Below, in pieces: positions 53,001 to 60,763 of a DNA stretch of 64,000 bases. The translations under genes were made by a program, and so were the position numbers. The DNA comes from DATFBY01 sp035253585 (GTDB lineage Bacteria > Gemmatimonadota > Gemmatimonadetes > Gemmatimonadales > Gemmatimonadaceae), in assembly GCA_035253585.1 (NCBI GenBank), contig DATFBY010000125.1, forward strand, positions 1 through 64,000. Direction: 5' to 3'. Below the pieces are notes generated by a model, which saw nothing but the letters and a program-made list of their open reading frames with translations, was not told the DNA's origin and ran no database searches. Every line of letters begins with the position of its first letter. Position 1 is the first letter of the stretch.

Positions 53001-54628
53001 CCGACCTCCGCGCCGAGGTGCGCGGCCAGCTACTGCGCGACACTTCAGTCGCGCTCTCGGCTGAGGCCTCGCTCCCGCTCGACCTCAGACTGATCCCGGT
53101 TCGGCAGCGAATGCTCGCGGACACGCTGCGAGGTGTCGTGCGCGCGGACAGCGTCGACTTGAACGTCATCGAGGCGATCACGCCCAAGATCCGGCGTGCG
53201 GAGGGACTGCTGCGCACGCAGATCGAAGTGGGCGGCACGTGGAAGAAGCCGACCTTCACGGGCAACTTTGCGATCGTCAACGGCGAAGCAGGAATTCCGG
53301 AGCTTGGCATCCGTCTGCGTCAGATTGAGGCTGACGTGCTCCTCGGCCCCGACTCGATCGCCATTCGCCGACTCTCGGCCTCGTCAGGCGATCGCGGCAG
53401 CTCGGCGTCGCTGGAGGGTGTCGTCACACTTCAGAACTTCGCCAACCCGAACTTCAACCTGAATCTCCAGACGCGAGGGTTCCAGCTCGTGCAGCGGCGC
53501 CGCATCGCGGACCTGGAGATGACGGGGAGGCTTCGTCTCCGCGGATCGTATCAGCGGGCCGAGCTCGACGGCAGCATCACGATCGACAAGGGCGCCATCT
53601 ACATCCCCGATCAGGCGCAGAAGAACATCGCCGACATCACCGACCCCGAGTTCCGAAACGTCGTCGACACGACGGTGGTCGAGAATCGCAACATCGTCCC
53701 GCAGCCGCCGTCGCAGCTGGTCGAGAATCTCGAGGTGGAAAACGCGCAGATCCGACTGGGCGACGACGTGTGGCTCCGCTCCGAAGAAGCGAACATCAAG
53801 CTTCGTGGATCACTCCGCGTGGATCGACAGCTCGCGCGCGTGCTGCGGGCCGACGGCGACACGATTCGCCCGGTGATCGGTCTCGCGGGTACGCTGCTGG
53901 CCGACCGCGGGACGTATCGTCTGAACTTGAGCGTGGTGCAGCGCACCTTCCAGGTCGACAGCGGAACGATCGGTTTCTACGGAAATCCGAACATTCCGCC
54001 TGGCCTCGACATCTGGGCGAGCTACACCGTCAGGCAGGTGAGTCGCGAGGACGTGCGGATCCATGCGCACATCGGCGGTACGTTGCTGGAGCCACGACTC
54101 GATCTCACCAGTAGCGAGCGGATCCCGCTCTCGTATACCGAGATCCTGAGCTACCTGGTGTTCGGACAGCCATCGTTCCTCGTCGGCGGCACGCAGCAGA
54201 ATACGCTCGGCCAAGTGACCGCGGTGCTGCTGCCGACGATCGGTGGCGTGCTCGAGCGCGCCCTCTCGGAGCAGATCTCGTGGCTGGATCTCTTCCAGCT
54301 TCAGACGGCAGCGCCACAGCAGGATGACATCTTCTCGTCGCAGGGGCGGGAACAGCTGTTGAGCGGCACCGGTATCGTCGCCGGGAAACAGCTGGGCGAG
54401 CGGACCTTCCTCACCGCCAGCGGAACGCTGTGCCGGCCAAGCGATGTCGGAACAGCTCAGAACTGGTCGATCTTTCTCGGGTTCACCGTCGAGCATAGGC
54501 TCAACTACGGTTTTTCGGTCGTGGCCGGCGTCGAGCCAGGCAGCGTCAATCCGTGCACTCGGCTTCCCGGCGATCTGAATCCCCGGCGCCAGGTCGGCTT
54601 CGACCTGTTCCGCGAGTGGAGATTCTAA
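50024..54628 (+). CDS. TamB-like inner-membrane AsmA-family protein
   Basis: This 1534-residue protein has an N-terminal membrane anchor (LVALVSASVILLITLVMVIAFL) and a long beta-rich repeat body. A C-terminal DUF490/TamB domain follows, marked by LDIWASYTVRQVSREDVRIHAHIGGTLLEPRLDL...SSERIPLSYTEILSYLVFGQPSF, the canonical TamB ending. AsmA/TamB proteins form a hydrophobic groove across the periplasm that carries phospholipids to the outer membrane or helps Omp85 partners. It starts 4 bp after the TamA-like gene. The middle (about residue 725-745) has a short Ala/Asn/Gly-rich linker (NGNANGAATDTTTDEPDD). Confidence 0.9.
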   Translation: MTRRRLVALVSASVILLITLVMVIAFLTVTQTDWGRERFVRRLVQSQLTSRMKGRGSIYIGRLDGSLLTGIVVDSFAIRDEEDSLFVSTGRISVGYDPRDLFDRRLLLSRLEIEHPYVNLRRHSDGVWNFKRIFPPGQPKPRTPERRFGDYIVLDSVDLRNGTIVLTEPWRPDTFLTATQKDSAINAALNSQTREIKETAEGLKKTSRWTELDLIASFVRIADPDTAGQFVDIAKLDVAESDPPFVFSNLRGPVSIVRDTVRLDVKHFDLPASTGRARGLVTWKGPGPTRYDVHVWGDSVTLNDINWVYPTLPREGGGSMELHIKNDERNPRVLNYAITKMDMRAASSRLLGDMTFGVGGSILVIKDVALTADPVDFDLIRALNGEDFPVDWQGTITGTIRGPGGPLNRWAVTESRFVFRDKHVPGAVSRGRARGGLDIRDPGNTVFRGFDLEFEVFDLRTPRFLFPDFPRLNGTVAGRARLDSVWTDVRFENADLTHTDGAGPQTRATGRGRLTLEEPSMRFDVDLVMQPLAFTTMARSYPALPFRGSFEGPLVVSGTLDDMQMTTTLTGPAGMMSVDGRFDMSEPGYAMIGSGRFADLDVRSVIERPSLPYTRLTGVFGGDVRGDSLANLAGTLDLSLERSLLDSVRIYPSAARLAFGGGKVIVDSLFLESSLATLLGKGAFGLARGVTDSLRYTIKVDSLGAMRSLLERQSRPIAVALDSAAARALGGAAANGNANGAATDTTTDEPDDSPMLGRFVAEGLLGGNVDTMHTRGQVTGGEFLFDGSGARVLSGEYRFEGMPANMVGVAQLRADTVLAAGIALRTLGASLSVISRNAGTVSFDMESANGVTGGSRIAYAITGDTTHARLDTLGLVLPNSKWSLRAPANFVSTRGGLFLDSLAMRSDQGGAVSLYGALPTTGPLAIEARVDSVQLADLGALVQSQRPAAGLVSMNLDITGERARPVMELTAAADGLSYGDFRLPRVRVGGSYADLRAEVRGQLLRDTSVALSAEASLPLDLRLIPVRQRMLADTLRGVVRADSVDLNVIEAITPKIRRAEGLLRTQIEVGGTWKKPTFTGNFAIVNGEAGIPELGIRLRQIEADVLLGPDSIAIRRLSASSGDRGSSASLEGVVTLQNFANPNFNLNLQTRGFQLVQRRRIADLEMTGRLRLRGSYQRAELDGSITIDKGAIYIPDQAQKNIADITDPEFRNVVDTTVVENRNIVPQPPSQLVENLEVENAQIRLGDDVWLRSEEANIKLRGSLRVDRQLARVLRADGDTIRPVIGLAGTLLADRGTYRLNLSVVQRTFQVDSGTIGFYGNPNIPPGLDIWASYTVRQVSREDVRIHAHIGGTLLEPRLDLTSSERIPLSYTEILSYLVFGQPSFLVGGTQQNTLGQVTAVLLPTIGGVLERALSEQISWLDLFQLQTAAPQQDDIFSSQGREQLLSGTGIVAGKQLGERTFLTASGTLCRPSDVGTAQNWSIFLGFTVEHRLNYGFSVVAGVEPGSVNPCTRLPGDLNPRRQVGFDLFREWRF

Positions 54629-55521
54629 GCGGACCGGTTCTCGTCATCGCCAACCCCGCGGCGCGGCGGGCCGGGCGGCTCCTCCGTAAGGCGCGCGCCG
54701 CATTCGAACAGATCGGTGTCCGGTGCGAGGTCGCGCTCACCGAGCGACCTGGGCACGCGGCCGAGCTTGCCACGCAGCGGCATTCGTCGTATCGCGCCGT
54801 GTTCACGTTAGGCGGCGACGGAACGGCAATGGAGGTCATCGGCGCGCTCGCCGGCACGGGCGTACCAGTGGGAATCCTTCCCGGAGGAACAGGAAACCTC
54901 GTCGCCCGCTCGTTAGGCATCCCGCTGGCCCTGGACAATGCCGTCCCCGCTCTGATCCGCGGTGACGTCGCGCGCGTCGACCTGGGCGTCGTGAATGGCT
55001 CGCGGCGATTCGCGTTCACGGCCGGGGTCGGGATCGACGCCCGCATGATTCACGAGACCCGCCCCGAGCTCAAGCGGCGCTTCGGTATTGCGGCCTACCT
55101 GGTGAGTGCCGTCAAAGCTGTGGTTCAGCGCAGGAACTTCGCGGTTCGTGTGACCGCCGACGGCGAGGTCATCGAGCGTCCGGCGGTGGCCCTGATGGTC
55201 GCCAACTTTGGGGCGGTCCTGAACGAGCTGATCGTCCTGGGCCCCGGGATCCGCCAAGATGACGGACGCCTGGACTTGTGCGTCTTTTCTCCAGGTAGCT
55301 TCCGCGACGCCGTGCGCCTGGCTTGGCGTCTCTTTCGTAAGGATTTTCGCCCGCATCCGCAGCTGCTTTACAGGGCAGGGCGGGAGTTTCGAATCGAATG
55401 CACGCCGCACCAGATAGTTCAAGCCGACGGCGAAGTGCTTGGCGTCACCCCATTCGACGTGCGGGTGGAGCCGCTCGCGGCCACGCTGCTCGTACCACGG
55501 GCGGCGGGTCGCCGTGACTGA
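54616..55521 (+). CDS. Diacylglycerol kinase-like lipid kinase (second copy)
   Basis: The catalytic domain shows LVIANPAARRAGRLL, FTLGGDGTAMEVIGAL and ILPGGTGNLVARSLGIP; a C-terminal DAGK accessory domain follows, ending VRVEPLAATLLVPR. I take GTG 54616, overlapping the TamB-like stop by 13 bp (301 residues). It differs from the first copy at 36.3-37.2 kb (GGDGT and PGGTGN here, GGDGT and PAGTLN there), so the two are not recent duplicates. In this operon it may adjust lipids handled by the TamB-like protein, an inference from position. Confidence 0.87.
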   Translation: MEILSGPVLVIANPAARRAGRLLRKARAAFEQIGVRCEVALTERPGHAAELATQRHSSYRAVFTLGGDGTAMEVIGALAGTGVPVGILPGGTGNLVARSLGIPLALDNAVPALIRGDVARVDLGVVNGSRRFAFTAGVGIDARMIHETRPELKRRFGIAAYLVSAVKAVVQRRNFAVRVTADGEVIERPAVALMVANFGAVLNELIVLGPGIRQDDGRLDLCVFSPGSFRDAVRLAWRLFRKDFRPHPQLLYRAGREFRIECTPHQIVQADGEVLGVTPFDVRVEPLAATLLVPRAAGRRD

Positions 55522-58285
55522 CGCACTGACTTCCGCGATCGATGGCCTTCGTTTGGAGCCGACGATCGATGCGCTGCTCGACGCGCTGCCGCGCGAGCAG
55601 GCGGACATGCTGCGCGCGCTGCTGCAGGAGCGCGGGCAGACGGAGGCGCTCGCGGAAGTCGCGCGCGCCGTCAGCGGCTCGCTGAGGCTCGACGAAGTTC
55701 TCGATCTGACGCTGCGGCACACCACGGCGCTGCTCGCCGCGGAAGGCGCTGGCGTAACACTGCGCGATGGTGACGATCTGGTCGTCGTTGCCGTCGTCGG
55801 TGCCGCCAAGCCCTTGCTCGACGCGCGCATGCCCATCGACGGCAGCCTCAACGGTCAGGCGCTGCGCAGCGGCACGGCAATCGTGCGAAACGACGTGCCA
55901 AGTGATGGCGACGCCTATCAGCCGCTGGTCGAGAGCACGCCGATCGAGCGGACCGTCATCGCGCCGATGATCACTGCCCGCGGAGCGATCGGCACGCTCT
56001 GCGTCATCAATCGCCCGGTCGAATTCATCGAAGAAGACGCGCGCGTGCTTCAGCGCCTGGCCGATCAGGTCTCGGTGGCGATCGTCAACGCGCAGCTCTT
56101 CGAGGACGCGGAGCGCGCGCGGCGCGAATGGGAAGTCGCGTTCGCCTCGATCGCCGTCGGGATGTTGATTCTCGACGAGACGGCCGCCATCCGTCGCTGC
56201 AACGCGCGAGCACTAGCACTTGCCGGCGTCACGCGGCCTGACGAGCTGCTCGGGCGCCGCTTCCACGAAGCCGTTTTGCATCTGCCGCATCCTCCCGCTG
56301 GTTGCGTGCTCGCTGCCGCGCTCGAGCGCGGCGAGATCGGCCGTGGAACGCAGCGGGCTCCCAGCATCGGGAAGGTCTACGACGTCGTCGCTTCTCCGCA
56401 TCCCGATGGCGGCGTGGTCGTGACGTTCGATGACGTCACCTCCTACCACCTGCTCGCCGAGCGGCATCGGCGCGTGGTCGAAACCGCGCGCGACGCCATC
56501 GTGATCACCGATCCTCAGCGGCGGATCTCGTTCGCCAACCCCGCGGGCGTGGAGCTCTTCGGCTATCCGGAGTCGTTTCTGATCGGCATGCCGGTGGCCG
56601 ATCTCGTCGATCCTGACTGCCGCCCGGACGTGTCGCGCCACGAAGCGAACGCGCTCGGAGGCATTCCGCAGCGCTACGAGACCGTAGTCGTCCGCGCCGA
56701 CGGCGAACGTCGCACAGTGGCCGTGAGCACCGCACCGCTTCGCGAAGTGGGAGAGATCACCGGGGTGGTCGCCTCGCTGCGCGACGTGACGACGGATCGT
56801 CAGCGCGACGAAGCGCTCGTTCGCTCGGAGGCGCAGTACTACCGGTTGGTCGAATCGGCGTCCGACGGTATCTACACCGTCGATGCGAGCGGCTGCTTCG
56901 TGACTGTCAATCGGTCGCTCGAGCATTCGGTCGGGCGCACGCGTGGCGAGTTGAATGGGCGGCCTTTCACGGAGCTGGTCGTCGCCGCGGATCGCGACGA
57001 GATGACACGCCTCTTCCAAGGAGCGCTTGGCGGCGAGCGGCAACGGGGCGAGATGCGCTTCCTCGACGCTCGCGGTGTCGTGCGTTCGGGCTCTGTCACG
57101 CTGACGCCGATCTTCGAGGAGGGGCGAGTCACCGGCGCGTTAGGCATCGTCCGTGACGTCACCGAAGAGCGGCATTTGGCCGAAAAGCTTCTACAGCGCG
57201 AGAAGCTGGCCGCCGTCGGACAGCTGGTGAGCGGCGTTGCGCACGAGCTGAACAATCCGCTGGCTGGGATTGCCGCACACGCACAGCTCCTCCTTGCGTC
57301 CGCCGAAGCGCCGAAGGAGCAGCAGGAAGCGCTGGTGACGATCGGGAAGGAGGCTCGCCGCGCCGCCAAGATCGTGTCGAACCTCCTTCTCTTCGCGCGC
57401 CAGCGCGCCCCCGAGCGCACCATCGCCGATCTGAACCAGGTCGTGCTCGACACGCTCGAGCTGCGCCGTTACGTACTTCGCACGGCGCAGATCGAGGTGC
57501 TCACCGATCTCGACCCGGAGCTTCCACTCACCTGGGCCGATCCGTTCCAGCTTCAACAGGTCTTTCTGAACCTGCTCACGAACGCCGAGCACGCGGTGCG
57601 CGGCGAGAGCGGAGTAAAGCGGATCGTCATCCGCACTTACAGCTCGGAGCGGAAGCTGGTCGTCAGCATTGCCGACACGGGTCCCGGCATGTCGCACGAC
57701 CTGCTCGACCAAATTTTCAATCCGTTCTTCACCACCAAGCCAGTCGGTGAAGGGACCGGCCTCGGCCTCTCCATCTCCGATGGCATCGTACGCGAGCACG
57801 CCGGTCAGATTCGAGTGGAATCGGTGCCGGATGGCGGCGCCACGTTCTTCGTCGAGCTGCCGATCGTCGACCTTCCCAAGGGAAGCACGACTCGGGCGAC
57901 GGCCTCGTCAGGCATCGCCCGTCGTCGCCGTATTCTGATCGCGGACGATGAGCCGTCGATACGCGGCGCACTCGCGCTGTACCTCGAGAAGGGCGGTCAC
58001 ACCGTACACACCGCCTCGTCAGGCGCCGAGGCGCTATCACAGCTCAGGGAGAACCGATACGACGCGATCCTGCTCGATGTGCGGATGTCCGACATGACCG
58101 GAGACCTGGTGTACGCGGCCATCAAGGAGCGGCACCCCGAGCTCGCGCGGCGCGTGGTCTTCACCACGGGCGACGCGGACACCGCTACGCAGCAGGAGAC
58201 GCTTCGCGCACTCGGGCGCCCGTACGTGCGAAAGCCCTTCGAGCTCGACGAAGTGGCAATGCTGCTCTGCAGCGGAGCCGACTGA
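55514..58285 (+). CDS. Hybrid sensor histidine kinase: GAF, PAS repeats, kinase, C-terminal receiver
   Basis: A soluble 923-residue protein. A GAF domain (about 45-205) and three PAS-like domains (215-325, 325-440, 445-565; e.g. ARDAIVITDPQRRISFANPAGVELFGYP) precede the H box AVGQLVSGVAHELNNPLAGI and an ATPase domain with DTGPGMS and GEGTGLGLSI. The C-terminal receiver has IADDEPSIRG, phosphoacceptor ILLDVRMSDM and Lys in YVRKPF. GTG 55514 overlaps the lipid kinase stop. The next gene, one base overlapping, encodes a sigma54-activator-like protein without receiver; the receiver here may serve it. Confidence 0.9.
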   Translation: MTDALTSAIDGLRLEPTIDALLDALPREQADMLRALLQERGQTEALAEVARAVSGSLRLDEVLDLTLRHTTALLAAEGAGVTLRDGDDLVVVAVVGAAKPLLDARMPIDGSLNGQALRSGTAIVRNDVPSDGDAYQPLVESTPIERTVIAPMITARGAIGTLCVINRPVEFIEEDARVLQRLADQVSVAIVNAQLFEDAERARREWEVAFASIAVGMLILDETAAIRRCNARALALAGVTRPDELLGRRFHEAVLHLPHPPAGCVLAAALERGEIGRGTQRAPSIGKVYDVVASPHPDGGVVVTFDDVTSYHLLAERHRRVVETARDAIVITDPQRRISFANPAGVELFGYPESFLIGMPVADLVDPDCRPDVSRHEANALGGIPQRYETVVVRADGERRTVAVSTAPLREVGEITGVVASLRDVTTDRQRDEALVRSEAQYYRLVESASDGIYTVDASGCFVTVNRSLEHSVGRTRGELNGRPFTELVVAADRDEMTRLFQGALGGERQRGEMRFLDARGVVRSGSVTLTPIFEEGRVTGALGIVRDVTEERHLAEKLLQREKLAAVGQLVSGVAHELNNPLAGIAAHAQLLLASAEAPKEQQEALVTIGKEARRAAKIVSNLLLFARQRAPERTIADLNQVVLDTLELRRYVLRTAQIEVLTDLDPELPLTWADPFQLQQVFLNLLTNAEHAVRGESGVKRIVIRTYSSERKLVVSIADTGPGMSHDLLDQIFNPFFTTKPVGEGTGLGLSISDGIVREHAGQIRVESVPDGGATFFVELPIVDLPKGSTTRATASSGIARRRRILIADDEPSIRGALALYLEKGGHTVHTASSGAEALSQLRENRYDAILLDVRMSDMTGDLVYAAIKERHPELARRVVFTTGDADTATQQETLRALGRPYVRKPFELDEVAMLLCSGAD

Positions 58286-59337
58286 TGGCGACGATACTCG
58301 TCGTTCGGCACGGCGTGGCGAGGGCCGCCGAGTTGTTAGGCAGCTCGGCTGCGATGCGCGATTTGGCCAACCAGATCGAGCGGCTGGCCGCCAGCGATCA
58401 CACACACGCTCTACTGCTGGGCGAGATCGGAACCGGCAAGGGGAGGGTGGCCGAGTTCATCCACACTTCCAGTCCACGCTCGGGCCGGGCATACGTCGAA
58501 GTGAGCTGTGTGGGCGCGACCGCGGCTGAGCTCGAGCTGGAGCTCTTCGGCTCCCGCAGTGATGGCAACGGAGAGGAAGGACGCCGGGGCGCGGTCGAGA
58601 TGGCCGATGGAGGCTCGCTCTTTCTCGATGAGATCGCCTCGCTCGACCTGCATCTCCAGGAACGACTGTTGAGTCTCATTGACGCGAGATTGCGTCGTGC
58701 GCCGGACCACGAGCGCTCCGTGCCCGACGTCCGTCTCATCGCTGCCAGCTCACGCGATCTGGTGGCTGAAGTGCGCGCCGGACGGTTTCGCGAGGATCTG
58801 TACTATCGCTTGAGCGTCATGCCGATTCATTTGCCGCCACTCCGGGCGCGCTCGCGCGCCGACGTGCTCGATCTGATCGCGCGCGAGATGAACGATCTGC
58901 ACCGACATCTCCCGGATGCCCCAGGGGAGCTCACCGACGACGCGCTCGAGCTGTTGATGCGCCACCCCTGGCCCGGCAACGCGCGTGAGCTGCGTAACGT
59001 GCTCGAGCGGGCAATGATCGCCGCTCGCGGCTCGCGGAAGCTGGGGGTGGAGCACATGCCCTCCGAGCTCCGCGGCAGCGCGACCACCATGCGGCACACG
59101 CCGCGGTCACTGGCGGAAGTCGAGCGCGCGCACATTGAGCGTACGCTGCGCGCGCACAACGCCAATCGCACGCGTTCGGCGCGCGAGCTCGGGATCTCGC
59201 GCGCCACGCTGATCAACAAGATCAAGGCATATCAGATCGACGATCCGCCGAACGGAACTCGTCGGCAAACGCCTGACGATGCATCGACACGACCGATTGG
59301 TCGAGAAGGGGAGGCCGAGAATGACCGAGATGCATGA
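58285..59337 (+). CDS. Sigma54-activator-like AAA+ Fis protein lacking receiver and GAFTGA loop
   Basis: This 350-residue protein has the enhancer-binding protein AAA+ core: a modified Walker A GEIGTGKG, Walker B GGSLFLDEIASL, and LREDLYYRLSVMPIHLPPLR-like RFREDLYYRL. A C-terminal Fis helix-turn-helix follows (NRTRSARELGISRATLINKI). Between Walker A and B, where GAFTGA should be, the sequence is SRSDGNGEEGRRGAVEMA. Without that loop it cannot contact sigma54 in the usual way. The N-terminal MATILVVRHG looks like the first strand of a lost receiver. It starts by TGATG overlap with the hybrid kinase. Confidence 0.82.
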   Translation: MATILVVRHGVARAAELLGSSAAMRDLANQIERLAASDHTHALLLGEIGTGKGRVAEFIHTSSPRSGRAYVEVSCVGATAAELELELFGSRSDGNGEEGRRGAVEMADGGSLFLDEIASLDLHLQERLLSLIDARLRRAPDHERSVPDVRLIAASSRDLVAEVRAGRFREDLYYRLSVMPIHLPPLRARSRADVLDLIAREMNDLHRHLPDAPGELTDDALELLMRHPWPGNARELRNVLERAMIAARGSRKLGVEHMPSELRGSATTMRHTPRSLAEVERAHIERTLRAHNANRTRSARELGISRATLINKIKAYQIDDPPNGTRRQTPDDASTRPIGREGEAENDRDA

Positions 59338-59500
59338 ACGCGATGCGATGATTTGTCGCGCCTGCGAGAAGGAGGAGCGAGCATCGGAAGGTTATCCGTG
59401 CGAGGACTGCGGTACCTTCATCTGCCTCATGTGCACGTTCCGCGGTATCACGTTGTGCCGGTCCTGCGTCGACAAGCGTAAGAGCGCGGTCTCGAAGTGA
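59321..59500 (+). CDS. Small four-CxxC zinc-binding protein
   Basis: The 59 residues hold four CxxC pairs: ICRACEKE, PCEDCGTF, ICLMCTF, LCRSCVDK. This would bind two zinc ions, as in B-box or ribbon proteins. ATG 59321 has GGGGAGG about 8 bp upstream and overlaps the preceding stop; an earlier ATG at 59279 is less likely. The stop overlaps the next GTG (GTGA). Function unknown, but coupling to both neighbours supports a real gene. Confidence 0.72.
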   Translation: MTEMHERDAMICRACEKEERASEGYPCEDCGTFICLMCTFRGITLCRSCVDKRKSAVSK

Positions 59501-59772
59501 ACGACACGCTCCTGCTGCGCGATCAGTTCAACGTGGACGATCGCACCTTTACTGTCCTGGCCGAACCGTGGTACGATGCGGGGGGCAAGGAATGGAGGGC
59601 GCGATACCTGTATCTCCCGATCGACCGGTCGCTCCCGGAGATCGTCTACTCGACGCCGGTGAAGCATGCCCGCCGTCGAGACGATCTCATCGCCATGCTC
59701 GAGAAGAGCAGCGACCGCGACTTGACCAGGGCATTGCGCGCCGCGCTTCCCGCGCCTTTGCGCCGAGCCTGA
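59497..59772 (+). CDS. Small conserved-looking hypothetical protein
   Basis: This 91-residue acidic/basic mixed protein (NDTLLLRDQFNVDDRTFTVLAEPWYDAGGKEWRARYLYLPIDRSLPEIVYSTPVK...) has no membrane segment or known domain. Its GTG start overlaps the stop of the zinc protein by GTGA, so the two are likely made together. A fold with a short beta meander and a C-terminal helix is plausible from hydrophobic spacing. Function unknown. Confidence 0.65.
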   Translation: MNDTLLLRDQFNVDDRTFTVLAEPWYDAGGKEWRARYLYLPIDRSLPEIVYSTPVKHARRRDDLIAMLEKSSDRDLTRALRAALPAPLRRA

Positions 59773-59797
59773 CGAGTCCGGAACCAGCGCCTGCAGC

Positions 59798-60763
59798 GTG
59801 AGCGCTGACTTCACGCCGTTCGGGCTCGCAATCGGCCACCAGAGCGATTTCGCCGGCGCCACCGGCGTCACCGTCATCAGAGGTGTCACCGGACCCTTTC
59901 GCGCCGCCGCGGCGATCATCGGACGTGCGACGGGGACGCGCGAGCTCGACGCACTCTCTCCCGCGCATCTCGTCGACCGCGTCGACGCGATCGTGCTCAC
60001 CGGCGGCTCCGCGTACGGCCTCGGCGCCGCCGACGGCGTCATGCGCTGGATGGAGGAGCGTGGGCGCGGATTTCCCGTGAGCAGTGGCGTCGTTCCGATC
60101 GTGCCCGCGGCGGTCGTTTTCGATCTCGCTCCGCTTGGCTCCTACCAAGCGCGGCCGACGCCCGACATGGCCTACGCGGCGTGCGATCGCGCATCGAGCA
60201 CGGATGTCGAAGAGGGGAGCGTCGGCGCGGGAACCGGTACCACTGTCGGCAAGGCGCTCGGAATCGAGCGAGCGATGAAAGCAGGCCTTGGGTGTGCGGT
60301 CGTACAGGCGGGCGAGCTGTCCGCTGGCGCCATCGCCGTCGTCAACGCGATCGGTGACGTGCGAGATGAGAACGGACGCGTCATCGCTGGCGCTCGCGGC
60401 GACGATGGTCGCTTCCTCGACATCGCGGCGCAGCTTCGCGCCGGTGCCGCGCTCCGGTCGCGCTTCAGCGAGCTCTCTCTGAAGAACACGACGCTGGCCG
60501 TCGTGATGACGACCGCCGCACTCTCCCGGCTCGAGCTGGCGCAGCTGGCCAAAGCGTCGGCGAGCGCGTTGGCGCGACGAATCACACCGGTCGGCACCAC
60601 CTACGATGGCGACGTCGTCTTCGCGATCGCTCCGTTGTCAGGCGCGCCAGCACCGCTCCTTCAGATCGAGACGATGACGACGCACGCACTCGAGAGTGCG
60701 ATCGAGCGCTCGGTTCGCCTCGCACGCGGACGCGATGGCGTTCCGGGATTGGCCGACTCGTGA
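59798..60763 (+). CDS. P1 family (DmpA/NylC-type) Ntn peptidase
   Basis: A 321-residue self-processing hydrolase. The N-terminal part has LTGGSAYGLGAADGVMRWMEERGRGFP and EEGSVGAGTGTTVGK. The likely autocleavage site is KNTTLAVV, where Asn-Thr matches the processing site of NylC-type enzymes (DmpA uses Gly-Ser). After cleavage the new N-terminal Thr is the nucleophile. Family members are aminopeptidases or amide and oligomer hydrolases. Start GTG 59798; its stop overlaps the next GTG (GTGA). Confidence 0.85.
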   Translation: MSADFTPFGLAIGHQSDFAGATGVTVIRGVTGPFRAAAAIIGRATGTRELDALSPAHLVDRVDAIVLTGGSAYGLGAADGVMRWMEERGRGFPVSSGVVPIVPAAVVFDLAPLGSYQARPTPDMAYAACDRASSTDVEEGSVGAGTGTTVGKALGIERAMKAGLGCAVVQAGELSAGAIAVVNAIGDVRDENGRVIAGARGDDGRFLDIAAQLRAGAALRSRFSELSLKNTTLAVVMTTAALSRLELAQLAKASASALARRITPVGTTYDGDVVFAIAPLSGAPAPLLQIETMTTHALESAIERSVRLARGRDGVPGLADS

